NCBI GenBank assembly: GCA_017629325.1
Contig: JAGBXL010000071.1
Coordinates: 1 to 18,834 of the forward strand
Length of the DNA stretch: 18,834 nt
DNA from: Clostridia bacterium
Lineage (GTDB): Bacteria > Bacillota > Clostridia > UMGS1810
Reading direction: 5' to 3'
Shown here: positions 8,164 to 15,389 of the stretch, piece after piece
Numbering within the stretch: position 1 is the first letter of the stretch
Layout: the number at the start of each line of letters is the position of its first letter
The notes under the pieces: model-generated
Database searches by the model: none
Told to the model about the DNA's origin: nothing
The model's input: the letters and a program-made list of their open reading frames with translations, nothing else
Made by a program: the position numbers and the translations under genes

Positions 8164-8175
8164 CTATTATTTCAA
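8147..8175 (-). promoter_or_regulatory. Sigma-A promoter of the MFS transporter gene
   Basis: On the minus strand TTGAAA (8170-8175), a 17-base spacer and TACAAT (8147-8152), inside the 78-base gap after the ceramidase-family gene. Transcription would begin near 8140, leaving a leader of about 34 bases ending in GGAGGAAATC. Confidence 0.75.
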
Positions 8176-8184
8176 TAATAAAAT

Positions 8185-9512
8185 TTATTTTTTCATAGAT
8201 ATAAGCTTATCTGCCATAATATAGCCTGCATCTTTTTGAAGCTGGCTAGATCCGGGGCGAGACTCATATATGGTGTCATAGAACATATCTTTTGTGGGAA
8301 CATAGCCAAAAGCATCGTTACAAAGGGTTGCCACAAGGTTTATACCTGTGCCGTCGCTTTCTTTAACTATTTTACCAAATTCCGCAAAAATTTCGGAATT
8401 AAAGCCATATATGGTGAATTCGCCTATTTGTATGCACTGAAGAGGAACTGTAAACACCTCAGGAGTGGTAGCTAAAAAGTTCATAAGTCTTTTAGACATT
8501 GCCAAATTATACTGATCGGGTGCTGTGCCGTCGGCTGCAAGCTTAACTCCCTTTTTCTCTTTAACTGTTGCTATGTAGTATTTTGCTTTTTCAATTTCTT
8601 CGTTGGATATCTGAAGGCGGGGAATATCTATATATTCAAGGCTTGCATTTAGCTTATCTGCTGAAATTTCTTTTGCAAAGGAAACTGTTTTAATTGCTTC
8701 GCCCGCAAGCTTTTTGCCCATTTTAACATAGTGATCGGGGGCATCTGATTCTTTGGAAACATCAAAATGATTTATGTTTCCGCAGCAGCCAAGAAGAAAC
8801 ACAGTAACAAAATCTTCGCCATAAGTTTTTTTGAGTTCTTTTGAAAGAATCGAAACATAATCGCCCGTTAATTTATCACCGCTTACGCAGTCGGCATGGC
8901 AAGCAAAACCAAGGATTGCACCTTTTGGTGTGCCACTTTCATTTTTGATAAATAAAACGGGAAGGTCGTAATCTGCCTCATGAGTGGGTCCCTCAATATC
9001 GGGGCTTGTGCGGGGCGGATTTGTTTGAGGTGTGCCATTTTTCATAAAATAATCACGCACAAAAGAAATGCCTTTAACCTCGCCCTTTCCAAATGAAGCA
9101 GAGCATTTTTCCAATCGCATATCCGCTAAAATTGCACAATCGGCAACAAGGCGTACAAAAACATCTATATAGCCTTTTATTGAATCGGCAACAATCTCGT
9201 CGTGTTCAAAAGGAATACCACCTCTGCCAAAGGGAATGCCTGTGTGAGTGTGGGTGAAGCCTATCATAACATTTTCACGCTGTATGCCTGTGAATTTTTC
9301 TATTCTTTTTGCAATTTCATCGCTTAATCTGCCTATTGGGTGGCAGCCGTCAACAGATATAATTGCAATTTTTTGCTATCATCTTTAACAACAACTGCTC
9401 TTGCATAGAGTCTGTCTAAAACATCTGTGCCTCTTCTTAAGCTGAAATATCCGGGAACACCGCAGCCAAGTGGTGGTGTTATTTCTTTTTCATAAAAACC
9501 AAATTCAAACAT
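8185..9512 (-). pseudogene. Neutral/alkaline ceramidase-family protein, interrupted by a one-base frameshift
   Basis: Two frames join into one 442-residue product of the non-lysosomal ceramidase N-terminal family. The first 48 residues (from ATG at 9512, after GGGTGA) include EITPPLGCGVPGYFS and DRLYARAVVV. The second frame continues IAIISVDGCHPIGRLSDEI and MIGFTHTHTG, with metal-ligand-type histidines H88 and H90, and FACHADC with H206. The shift is at a run of six A on the minus strand (9369-9374); a seventh A would restore the frame. Without it the ribosome stops at 9333. The family's GDVSPN motif with the serine nucleophile is GNINHF here (about 245-250), so the protein is unlikely to be an ordinary ceramidase even if intact. 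The Ig-like C-terminal domain of known ceramidases is absent. It lies 70 bases after a GH109-like gene with no terminator between, so probably one transcript. Both halves look well conserved, so the lesion is recent or a sequencing error. Confidence 0.8.
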
Positions 9513-9582
9513 AGCCAAAATCACCCTTCTCACATATAAGGTTTATTTTATGCAGTATATTAGTTAAAACATGTATAAAACA

Positions 9583-10854
9583 TTACTCTTCTTCGGGATA
9601 TATTTTAACCTCGGGCATATTTTCTATTGTGTTTAAAGAATATTTGCCCCTTGACTGTGCTTCCGGCTCTATCCACTGACCATAGGTGAAATCAGGAAAA
9701 TAAACAGGTGCACCGCCATTTTTTATAGACATTTCAGAAAGGGGTGTAACTGCCATAAGTGCAGCAGAATCATACACATCGATAGGAGGCTTAGTGCCAT
9801 TTTTAACACTTTCAAAAAACGCACGGAGTACCAGATGGTCCATTCCGCCATGGCCTCCCCCTACTCCTGCCTCGTTATACTCTTTCCAGATGGGGTGATC
9901 ATATTTTTCATAGTATTTATCAAGATTATCCCAGTGGTTTTTGGCAGGCTCATTTTCAAAATCTATTTTGTCATCTACAAGAGCCATAGACTGTGTTGCC
10001 TGATTATAAAATCCTCTTGTGCCAAAGATTTTAAAGTTTCTGCTTCCGTAGGCGGGAGTTGTGGTGGCAAGCTTAAGGGTTATTATTTCGCCGTTTGCAC
10101 ACTTAATAGTTGTATTTACAATATCACCCTGATTAAATTTTTCCCCGATAAGACTTTTGTTTTCTATATCGGTATATTCCATATAGGCGTTTAAACCTGC
10201 TGCTTTTGAAGAGGTAGATGTGAGGCTTAGAAATCTGTTGCCCCTGTTGATATTTAAAATTTTTGCAATGGGGCCCAGAGCGTGTGTGGGGTAGTTATCG
10301 CAGTTTCTATACATATAGTTTTTTAAGCGATAGTGCTTTTTCTCTTTGCCTGCAAGAATTTCACCGCAAAGGTTATGAATGTAGCCGCCCTCACAATGAA
10401 CAACCTCACCAAAGAGGCCTTTTTTTATCATATTTAAAAGCATCATTTCCTGTCTGCCGTAGCAGCAGTTTTCAAGCATCATAAATTCGGTGCCAGTTTT
10501 TCTGTGGCAGCGAACAAGCTCCCATATTTCCTCAAGAGAATCGCAACCGCCAACCTCGCAGCCAACAGCTATGCCCGCTTCCATAAAATCAATGGAAAGC
10601 GGAATATGTGAAGACCAGGAAGTGCAAAGAACAACCGCATCAAGCCCTGCATTTTTTATCATATCCTTATGATTTGTGCAGGTGTATGGCTTTTTACCGG
10701 TTATTTCTTCAACTATATCTGACATTTGATTTGCTCTGTCGGGGTGCATATCACAAACCGCAGCCAAATCAACATCTGCCATTTTAGCACAGTATTTTAT
10801 AAGGTAACCCCTTAAGCCATGCCCAACAAAACCTAGCTTAATTTTTTTTGCCAT
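9583..10854 (-). CDS. Gfo/Idh/MocA family protein, GH109 (alpha-N-acetylgalactosaminidase)-like, copy 1
   Basis: A 423-residue cytoplasmic-type protein with no signal peptide. An N-terminal Rossmann fold carries the NAD-binding loop GFVGHGLRG (8-16), followed by a catalytic alpha/beta domain. Several motifs match GH109, whose members hydrolyse terminal alpha-GalNAc by an NAD-dependent oxidation and elimination mechanism: MMLENCCYGR (125-134, with E128), GEVVHCEGGYIHNL (149-162, with Y158 and H160), YPTHALGP (188-195, with Y188 and H191), LNINRGNRF, and GGGHGGMD (332-339). As I recall the family, the Tyr/His pairs in GGYxH and YPTH are the active-site residues, and all are kept. Start choice: the ATG at 10854 gives the usual MxKIKLGFVGHG opening. 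The transcript probably runs on into the ceramidase-family gene. Paralogue of the gene at 11123-12439. It could instead be a dehydrogenase of another sugar; the substrate is unproven. Confidence 0.88.
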   Translation of the reverse strand: MAKKIKLGFVGHGLRGYLIKYCAKMADVDLAAVCDMHPDRANQMSDIVEEITGKKPYTCTNHKDMIKNAGLDAVVLCTSWSSHIPLSIDFMEAGIAVGCEVGGCDSLEEIWELVRCHRKTGTEFMMLENCCYGRQEMMLLNMIKKGLFGEVVHCEGGYIHNLCGEILAGKEKKHYRLKNYMYRNCDNYPTHALGPIAKILNINRGNRFLSLTSTSSKAAGLNAYMEYTDIENKSLIGEKFNQGDIVNTTIKCANGEIITLKLATTTPAYGSRNFKIFGTRGFYNQATQSMALVDDKIDFENEPAKNHWDNLDKYYEKYDHPIWKEYNEAGVGGGHGGMDHLVLRAFFESVKNGTKPPIDVYDSAALMAVTPLSEMSIKNGGAPVYFPDFTYGQWIEPEAQSRGKYSLNTIENMPEVKIYPEEE

Positions 10855-10891
10855 TTTAATCAGTCCTTAAACTTTATCACTATATGCTTGC

Positions 10892-10920
10892 ATTATACAC
10901 CCACTAATACTTTAAATCAA
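10892..10920 (-). promoter_or_regulatory. Sigma-A promoter of GH109-like copy 1
   Basis: On the minus strand TTGATT (10915-10920), a 17-base spacer and TATAAT (10892-10897). Spacing and both hexamers are identical to those of the copy-2 promoter. Transcription would begin near 10885. Confidence 0.8.
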
Positions 10921-10946
10921 TACAATTGCAGATACATAATTTATAA
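10913..10946 (-). promoter_or_regulatory. Block shared by both GH109-like promoters, copy 1
   Basis: Thirty-four bases are identical to 12505-12538. They include the -35 hexamer and the region just upstream, the usual place for an activator or upstream-overlapping repressor. Inside is an imperfect direct repeat, TGTATCTG then TGTATTGA, 12 bases apart on the minus strand. Similarity continues weakly to 10956 and, on the other side, to the -10. Confidence 0.65.
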
Positions 10947-11052
10947 TTTTAGCTACATTTTCAAAGTGTGCAGTACAGCTGATAAAAACCTCTGTTTTGT
11001 TATAAATATTATATTTTTTAAAAAATTATTGTATCTAAAACTATCAATTTAA

Positions 11053-11098
11053 CCAAAACAAAAAACAGCAACCGGAATTCACTTTGAATTCCGGCTGC
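11053..11098 (-). terminator. Rho-independent terminator of GH109-like copy 2
   Basis: A 13-bp stem (11068-11080 with 11086-11098, core CCGGAATTC, one G-U pair on the minus-strand RNA) with a five-base loop, followed on the minus strand by TGTTTTTTGTTTTGG. It lies 24 bases after the stop and isolates copy 2 from copy 1. Confidence 0.9.
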
Positions 11099-11122
11099 AT
11101 CATACTAAAAATATTTATTGAA

Positions 11123-12439
11123 TTATGCAAGCACATCTGTTGCGTGTGATTCTTCTTTTTTGTCTTTTTTACCTTCGGGATAAAGACGAACTGTTGGGTC
11201 ATCAACAATTTCATTGAGTGAATATTTGCCTCTGCACTCTGTGTCGGGTTCAATCCACTGACCATAGGTGAAATCAGGTACTGCAACGGGAGCGGAACCC
11301 ATAGCAATAGACATTTCACTAAGTGGGCTTATGCACATCCATGCTGCTGCATCATAAACATCAATCGGGGGTTTGGTGCCTCTTTTTATAGCTTCAACAA
11401 AGGCTCTGCAAACAAGATAGTCCATACCGCCATGACCTGAGCTGATACCTTCATCAAGATATTCAACCCAGATTGGATGATTATATTTTTTAAAGTATTC
11501 TTCCTGGTTGCCCCAGTGGTTTTTCCATGGCTCTGATTCAAGATCGATTCCGTCGCCAACCATAACCATAGATTTTGTATCTTCATGATGGAAAGCTTTT
11601 GTGCCATAGATATTGAAGCTACGGCTATAAAATGCAGGAAGAGTTGTTGAAAGGTTAAGGGTTATGGTTTCACCGTTTGCACATTTAATGTTTGTAACAA
11701 CAACATCGCCCTGATTGAATTTCTGACCTTTAAGCTTTTTGTTTTCAATGTCGGTATATTCCATATAAGCATTTAAACCAACAGATTTTGAAGCCATTGA
11801 TGTTAAGGAAACAAAGCGGTTTCCGTGGTTAATATTTAAAATTTTGGCAATTGGGCCAAGAGCGTGTGTGGGGTAGTTATCACAGTTACGATGAATATAG
11901 TTGTTAAGACGATACTGATGTTTTTCTTCGCCTGTTAAGATTTCGTCGCAAAGGTTATGACGATAGCCGCCGTCGCAGTGAACAACTTCACCAAAAAGAC
12001 CCTTCTTAACCATATTAAGAACCATAAGTTCTTTCTGACCGTAGCAGCAGTTTTCAAGCATCATAAATTCGGTGCCTGTTCTGCGATAGGTTTCAACAAG
12101 CTGCCAGATTTCGTTCATGTTATCGCATCCGCCAACTTCACAGCCAACAGGGATTCCTGCTTCCATAAAATCAAGAGAGATTGGAATATGCATATTCCAG
12201 TCGGTGCAAACAACAACTGCATCTAAATCGCAGTTTGCAATCATATCTTTATGGTTTGTGCATTTATAAGGCTTTTTACCGGTCATCTCCACAATAAGAG
12301 CTTCCATTGAATCTGCTCTTTCGGGGAGCTTATCGCAAACAGCAACAACTTCACAGTCGGGCATTTTAATAAAGTTTTTAATATGATATTTACCTCTGCC
12401 GCCGTGGCCTATATAACCAATTTTGAGCATTTCTTTCAT
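11123..12439 (-). CDS. Gfo/Idh/MocA family protein, GH109 (alpha-N-acetylgalactosaminidase)-like, copy 2
   Basis: A 438-residue paralogue of the 9583-10854 product, collinear with it almost throughout. The NAD loop is GYIGHGGRG (8-16). GH109-type motifs are again present: MMLENCCYGQ (126-135, E129), GEVVHCDGGYRHNL (150-163, Y159 and H161), YPTHALGP (189-196, H192) and SSGHGGMD. It differs from copy 1 by a charged, lysine-rich C-terminal tail (KKDKKEESHATDVLA). The ATG at 12439 is preceded by AAAGGATG with eight bases between; a second ATG three codons later is less well placed. It has its own promoter and a strong terminator, so it is a single-gene unit, unlike copy 1. No signal peptide is visible, so it would act on substrate already inside the cell, consistent with a nearby transporter. 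Substrate and reaction are inferred from family motifs only. Confidence 0.88.
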   Translation of the reverse strand: MKEMLKIGYIGHGGRGKYHIKNFIKMPDCEVVAVCDKLPERADSMEALIVEMTGKKPYKCTNHKDMIANCDLDAVVVCTDWNMHIPISLDFMEAGIPVGCEVGGCDNMNEIWQLVETYRRTGTEFMMLENCCYGQKELMVLNMVKKGLFGEVVHCDGGYRHNLCDEILTGEEKHQYRLNNYIHRNCDNYPTHALGPIAKILNINHGNRFVSLTSMASKSVGLNAYMEYTDIENKKLKGQKFNQGDVVVTNIKCANGETITLNLSTTLPAFYSRSFNIYGTKAFHHEDTKSMVMVGDGIDLESEPWKNHWGNQEEYFKKYNHPIWVEYLDEGISSGHGGMDYLVCRAFVEAIKRGTKPPIDVYDAAAWMCISPLSEMSIAMGSAPVAVPDFTYGQWIEPDTECRGKYSLNEIVDDPTVRLYPEGKKDKKEESHATDVLA

Positions 12440-12483
12440 AATTCAACATCCTTTCGGAAAAATTTTTATGTTACTACCAATGT

Positions 12484-12512
12484 ATTATACACCTACTTAT
12501 ATTATAAATCAA
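12484..12512 (-). promoter_or_regulatory. Sigma-A promoter of GH109-like copy 2
   Basis: On the minus strand TTGATT (12507-12512), a 17-base spacer ending GTAGGTG and TATAAT (12484-12489). Transcription would begin near 12477, giving a leader of about 38 bases. Confidence 0.8.
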
Positions 12513-12538
12513 TACAATTGCAGATACATAATTTATAA
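12505..12538 (-). promoter_or_regulatory. Block shared by both GH109-like promoters, copy 2
   Basis: Identical over 34 bases to 10913-10946 and in the same position relative to the -35. It occupies most of the gap between this gene and the clpE-like stop codon at 12561. Its position points to a shared regulator, not encoded in the visible window. Confidence 0.65.
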
Positions 12539-12560
12539 ATTTAGATACTTTATTTTAAAT

Positions 12561-14834
12561 TTATATACTCGTAACAAGCTGCACCTTTATTTCACCTTTT
12601 AAGGTATCTACTCTTATTTTACCACCGCTTATATCTTCGGCAGCAAGAATAATTTCACTAAGTGGATCTTCAATTGATTTTTGAATTTCACGTCGGATAG
12701 GCCATGCTCCGTAGCGTGGGTTATATGATTTTTCCAAAATCTTCTCTTTGGCTTTTTTGCTTATTTCAAAAGAAGCTCCAAGAGCCTTTATTTCATTTTT
12801 AACATTCTCAAGCATTAAATCGCAGATGTCTAAAAGCTCATCGTGAGTAAGTTCTTTAAATTCAACTATTTCATCTACTCTGTTTAAAAACTCGGGGCGG
12901 AAAATCTCTTTAAGAGTTTTTTCTATTTTAAGGCTTAATTTATCGCCCTCTGTTATAAAGCCTGCACCCGATGCTGCTCCAACAGATGTTCCTGCATTTG
13001 ATGTCATAACAATAATTGTGTTTTCAAAGCTAACGCATCTTCCCTGGGCGTCGGTTATTCTGCCGTCATCTAAAATCTGAAGGAGTATGTTAAACACGTC
13101 CTGATGTGCTTTTTCTATTTCGTCAAACAAAATAACACTGTATGGTCGACGGCGTACCTTTTCGGTAAGCTGACCTGCTTCATCGTAGCCAACATACCCG
13201 GGGGGTGCACCAATTATTTTGGAAACAGAGTGTTTTTCCATATATTCACTCATATCCATACGAATAAGTGCTTTTTCATCGTCGAAAAGATTCTCTGCTA
13301 AGGCCTTAACAAGCTCAGTTTTACCAACACCTGTGGGACCAACAAATATAAATGACACAGGGCGTTTGCGGCTTAAACTGAGTGCTCTGTTTCTTCTTAC
13401 AGCTCTTGAAATTGCACTAACCGCCTTTTGTTGCCCAACTATTCTTTCATGAAGAGCAGCTTCTAAATTAAGTAGCTTTTCTTTGTCGGTTGAGGTTATG
13501 TTTTTAACAGGGATTCCTGTCCAGAGTTCTATAACAGATGCAATATGCTCTCCTTTTAGCTTTGTCTCTTTCTGTTTTGCTCTCATAGAGGAAAGCTCAT
13601 CTTCTAATCGGAGCTTGTCGCTTTTTAATCTGGCAATCTGCTCAAATGGGATATCTTCGGTTTCACCCTCTAATTCTTCGAGCTTTTTATCTATTGATTT
13701 TAAATCACCCTTTACCTTAACAATAGCCTTTGAATACGGGTTATCAATATTAAGGCGTGATGCTGCCTCGTCTATAACATCTATGGCTTTATCGGGGAAA
13801 AAGCGGTCGTTTATATAGCGGTCAGCAAGGCTTACGGCTTCAACAATTAAGCTGTCGTCTATGCTAACATTATGATAGGCTTCGTAATAATCCTTTGTGC
13901 CTTTTATAATTTCAACGGTTTCTTCTTTGCTCGGTTCATCTATCATTACAGGCTGGAAGCGACGCTCAAGAGCCGCATCTTTTTCAATGAATTTGCGGTA
14001 TTCCTCGTGAGTTGTTGCACCTATTACCTGAATTTCGCCCTTTGAAAGAGCAGGCTTTAAAATATTTGCGGCATTCATTGCACCGTCGGCATCGCCCGCC
14101 TTTACTATTGAATGAATTTCATCTATAACAAGAATAACATTATCTCTTTTTGCTTCTTCAATAATATTTTTAAGGCGCGATTCAAACTGACCTCGATACT
14201 GTGTACCTGCAACAACTGTTGCCAAATCCAAATAATAAACCTCTGCATTTGAAAGCTTTTCGGGAACATCACCCTGGGCAATTTTTTGAGCAATACCCTC
14301 TGCAATTGCGGTTTTACCAACTCCGGGTGCTCCCAAAAGAACAGGATTATTTTTAGCACGGCGGTTTAAAATCTGAATTGCACGGTCTATTTCCTTTTCT
14401 CTTCCAACTATTCTGTCTAGAAGAGAATTTTTGGCTTTTTCTGTTAGGTTTACACCAAAATTATTAAGACATTTCTTCTTTTTCTGCTCTTTTTTCATTG
14501 AATTCTTTGCTTTTTTATCTTTTATCGGAATTTTTTCTTCGGTTTCTTCCCCGTCATCTTCCATATCGTTTGGGTCCATAAGGTTTCCGCCGCCAAAGAT
14601 ATCGGCAAAGGCATCGTGCATATCGCCGTTTGCTATCATGTCCGACATATTCTGAACCATTTCCTTTAGTTCCTCTGGATCAATGGAAAACTGCTCCGCA
14701 AGCTGATTTACGGGAGTAATCCCCGAATTTATTGCACATGATAAACAATAACCCTCATTTATAAACTGCTTACCGTCGGATTTGCTCACAAACACAACGG
14801 CAGGATTTTTTTTACATATAGAACAAAGTTTCAA
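12561..14834 (-). CDS. clpE: ClpE-type ATP-dependent Clp unfoldase with N-terminal zinc finger
   Basis: A 757-residue AAA+ protein that should unfold substrates for ClpP. The N-terminus is a Cys4 zinc finger (C4, C7, C30, C33) instead of the usual Clp N-domain, the hallmark of ClpE. A charged linker (about 90-122) follows. The first AAA module has Walker A GAPGVGKT (168-175) and Walker B VILVIDEIH (233-241). A short UVR-like coiled coil (about 372-425) is the middle domain. The second module has Walker A GPTGVGKT (499-506), pore loop GYVGYD (546-551) and Walker B VILFDEIE (567-574); GAGF near 623-626 is a likely ClpP-docking loop. Translation starts at TTG (14834) after GAGGTGA five bases upstream, the only start that keeps the zinc finger. 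No CtsR or CIRCE box is visible; two ATACNGTAT sites lie upstream instead. A ClpC-like name is the alternative. Confidence 0.92.
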   Translation of the reverse strand: MKLCSICKKNPAVVFVSKSDGKQFINEGYCLSCAINSGITPVNQLAEQFSIDPEELKEMVQNMSDMIANGDMHDAFADIFGGGNLMDPNDMEDDGEETEEKIPIKDKKAKNSMKKEQKKKKCLNNFGVNLTEKAKNSLLDRIVGREKEIDRAIQILNRRAKNNPVLLGAPGVGKTAIAEGIAQKIAQGDVPEKLSNAEVYYLDLATVVAGTQYRGQFESRLKNIIEEAKRDNVILVIDEIHSIVKAGDADGAMNAANILKPALSKGEIQVIGATTHEEYRKFIEKDAALERRFQPVMIDEPSKEETVEIIKGTKDYYEAYHNVSIDDSLIVEAVSLADRYINDRFFPDKAIDVIDEAASRLNIDNPYSKAIVKVKGDLKSIDKKLEELEGETEDIPFEQIARLKSDKLRLEDELSSMRAKQKETKLKGEHIASVIELWTGIPVKNITSTDKEKLLNLEAALHERIVGQQKAVSAISRAVRRNRALSLSRKRPVSFIFVGPTGVGKTELVKALAENLFDDEKALIRMDMSEYMEKHSVSKIIGAPPGYVGYDEAGQLTEKVRRRPYSVILFDEIEKAHQDVFNILLQILDDGRITDAQGRCVSFENTIIVMTSNAGTSVGAASGAGFITEGDKLSLKIEKTLKEIFRPEFLNRVDEIVEFKELTHDELLDICDLMLENVKNEIKALGASFEISKKAKEKILEKSYNPRYGAWPIRREIQKSIEDPLSEIILAAEDISGGKIRVDTLKGEIKVQLVTSI

Positions 14835-14853
14835 TTATTTCACCTCTATTAAA

Positions 14854-14862
14854 ATACTGTAT
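14854..14862. promoter_or_regulatory. ATACNGTAT palindrome in the clpE leader, candidate operator
   Basis: ATACTGTAT, a perfect palindrome around one base, lies in the clpE leader 20 bases before the TTG start. It pairs with a matching site at 14899-14907, centre-to-centre distance 45 bases. Confidence 0.45.
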
Positions 14863-14898
14863 ATTTATATGAAATTATACTAAACCATAGTAACACTA

Positions 14899-14907
14899 AT
14901 ACAGTAT
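14899..14907. promoter_or_regulatory. ATACNGTAT palindrome over the clpE -10, candidate operator
   Basis: ATACAGTAT overlaps the -10 hexamer. A protein bound here would compete with RNA polymerase, and binding both sites could form a small loop. Confidence 0.45.
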
Positions 14908-14930
14908 ATCACAAAAAAAAATATTTGCAA
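14903..14930 (-). promoter_or_regulatory. Likely sigma-A promoter of clpE
   Basis: On the minus strand TTGCAA (14925-14930), a 16-base spacer containing nine T, and TATACT (14903-14908). A weaker alternative is TTGTGA with a TACTAT -10 slightly downstream. Confidence 0.6.
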
Positions 14931-14939
14931 GGCTTATCA

Positions 14940-14979
14940 AAAAATAAGGAGATGCAAAATTTTGCATCTCCTTATTTTT
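14940..14979 (-). terminator. Palindromic terminator of the PepSY lipoprotein gene
   Basis: Twenty-base perfect arms (14940-14959 and 14960-14979) with core AAGGAGATGCAAAA. T runs end both sides, so it could work on either strand. It overlaps the last bases of the PepSY stop codon and separates that gene from clpE. Confidence 0.85.
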
Positions 14980-15310
14980 AATCGTCATAATCTGTTTCAA
15001 AGGAAAGGATTTCACCATTGTCTGCCTTTATATCGGCATCATATTGGGTTCTGCCCTGCCTCAGTTCAACCTCATATTTCCATATACCGTTATCTCTGTC
15101 GAGCTCAACCTTTACAAAGTTTGCAGCGTCAGATGGAATACCTGCTTTTTCAATAGCGATTTGTTTTGCTTTTTCCTCACCAATAAATTTCGATGTATCG
15201 GGGAGTTTACCGTTGCCTCCGGCAGAGCCCGAAGGAACTCTTACCACACAACCAGAAAAAACAGACAATACAAAAATAAAACTTATAAGTAATGCAATTA
15301 TTTTTTTCAT
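14978..15310 (-). CDS. Small PepSY-domain lipoprotein
   Basis: A 110-residue predicted lipoprotein. Residues 1-19 are a type II signal peptide (MKKIIALLISFIFVLSVFSG) ending at C20; the -3 residue is Phe, slightly off the usual lipobox. A short Gly/Ser linker (about 25-36) leads to a single PepSY domain (about 41-108) with the usual start EEKAKQIAIEKAGI and the end YDADIKADNGEILSFE. It should sit on the outer face of the membrane. PepSY domains are linked to protease inhibition and peptidoglycan-associated control, but this protein's role is unknown. The start has AGGAGATGAT just upstream. It follows pckA by 79 bases with no clear terminator between, so read-through from pckA is possible. Its own stop overlaps a strong terminator. 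Confidence 0.88.
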   Translation of the reverse strand: MKKIIALLISFIFVLSVFSGCVVRVPSGSAGGNGKLPDTSKFIGEEKAKQIAIEKAGIPSDAANFVKVELDRDNGIWKYEVELRQGRTQYDADIKADNGEILSFETDYDD

Positions 15311-15389
15311 ATAATCATCTCCTGTCTATATTATAAAATTTATGACAAAGGGTGTATATTATATTACTGCATTTCAACTATCTTTTTTA

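Larger units (their letters stand above)
10855..11122. other. Gap between the two GH109-like genes
   Basis: These 268 bases hold the copy-1 promoter with its shared upstream block (10892-10956), an AT-rich stretch with nothing recognisable (about 10957-11050), and the copy-2 terminator (11053-11098). Confidence 0.6.

Noticed and set aside
9333..9400. Programmed -1 frameshift in the ceramidase-family gene
   Set aside because: The site reads C AAA AAA T, a poor slippery heptamer for tandem slip, and I see no Shine-Dalgarno-like stimulator or strong downstream stem. A six-A run is also short for polymerase slippage.
14835..14940. CtsR or CIRCE operator upstream of clpE
   Set aside because: No GGTCAAA-type direct repeat or TTAGCACTC inverted repeat is present.
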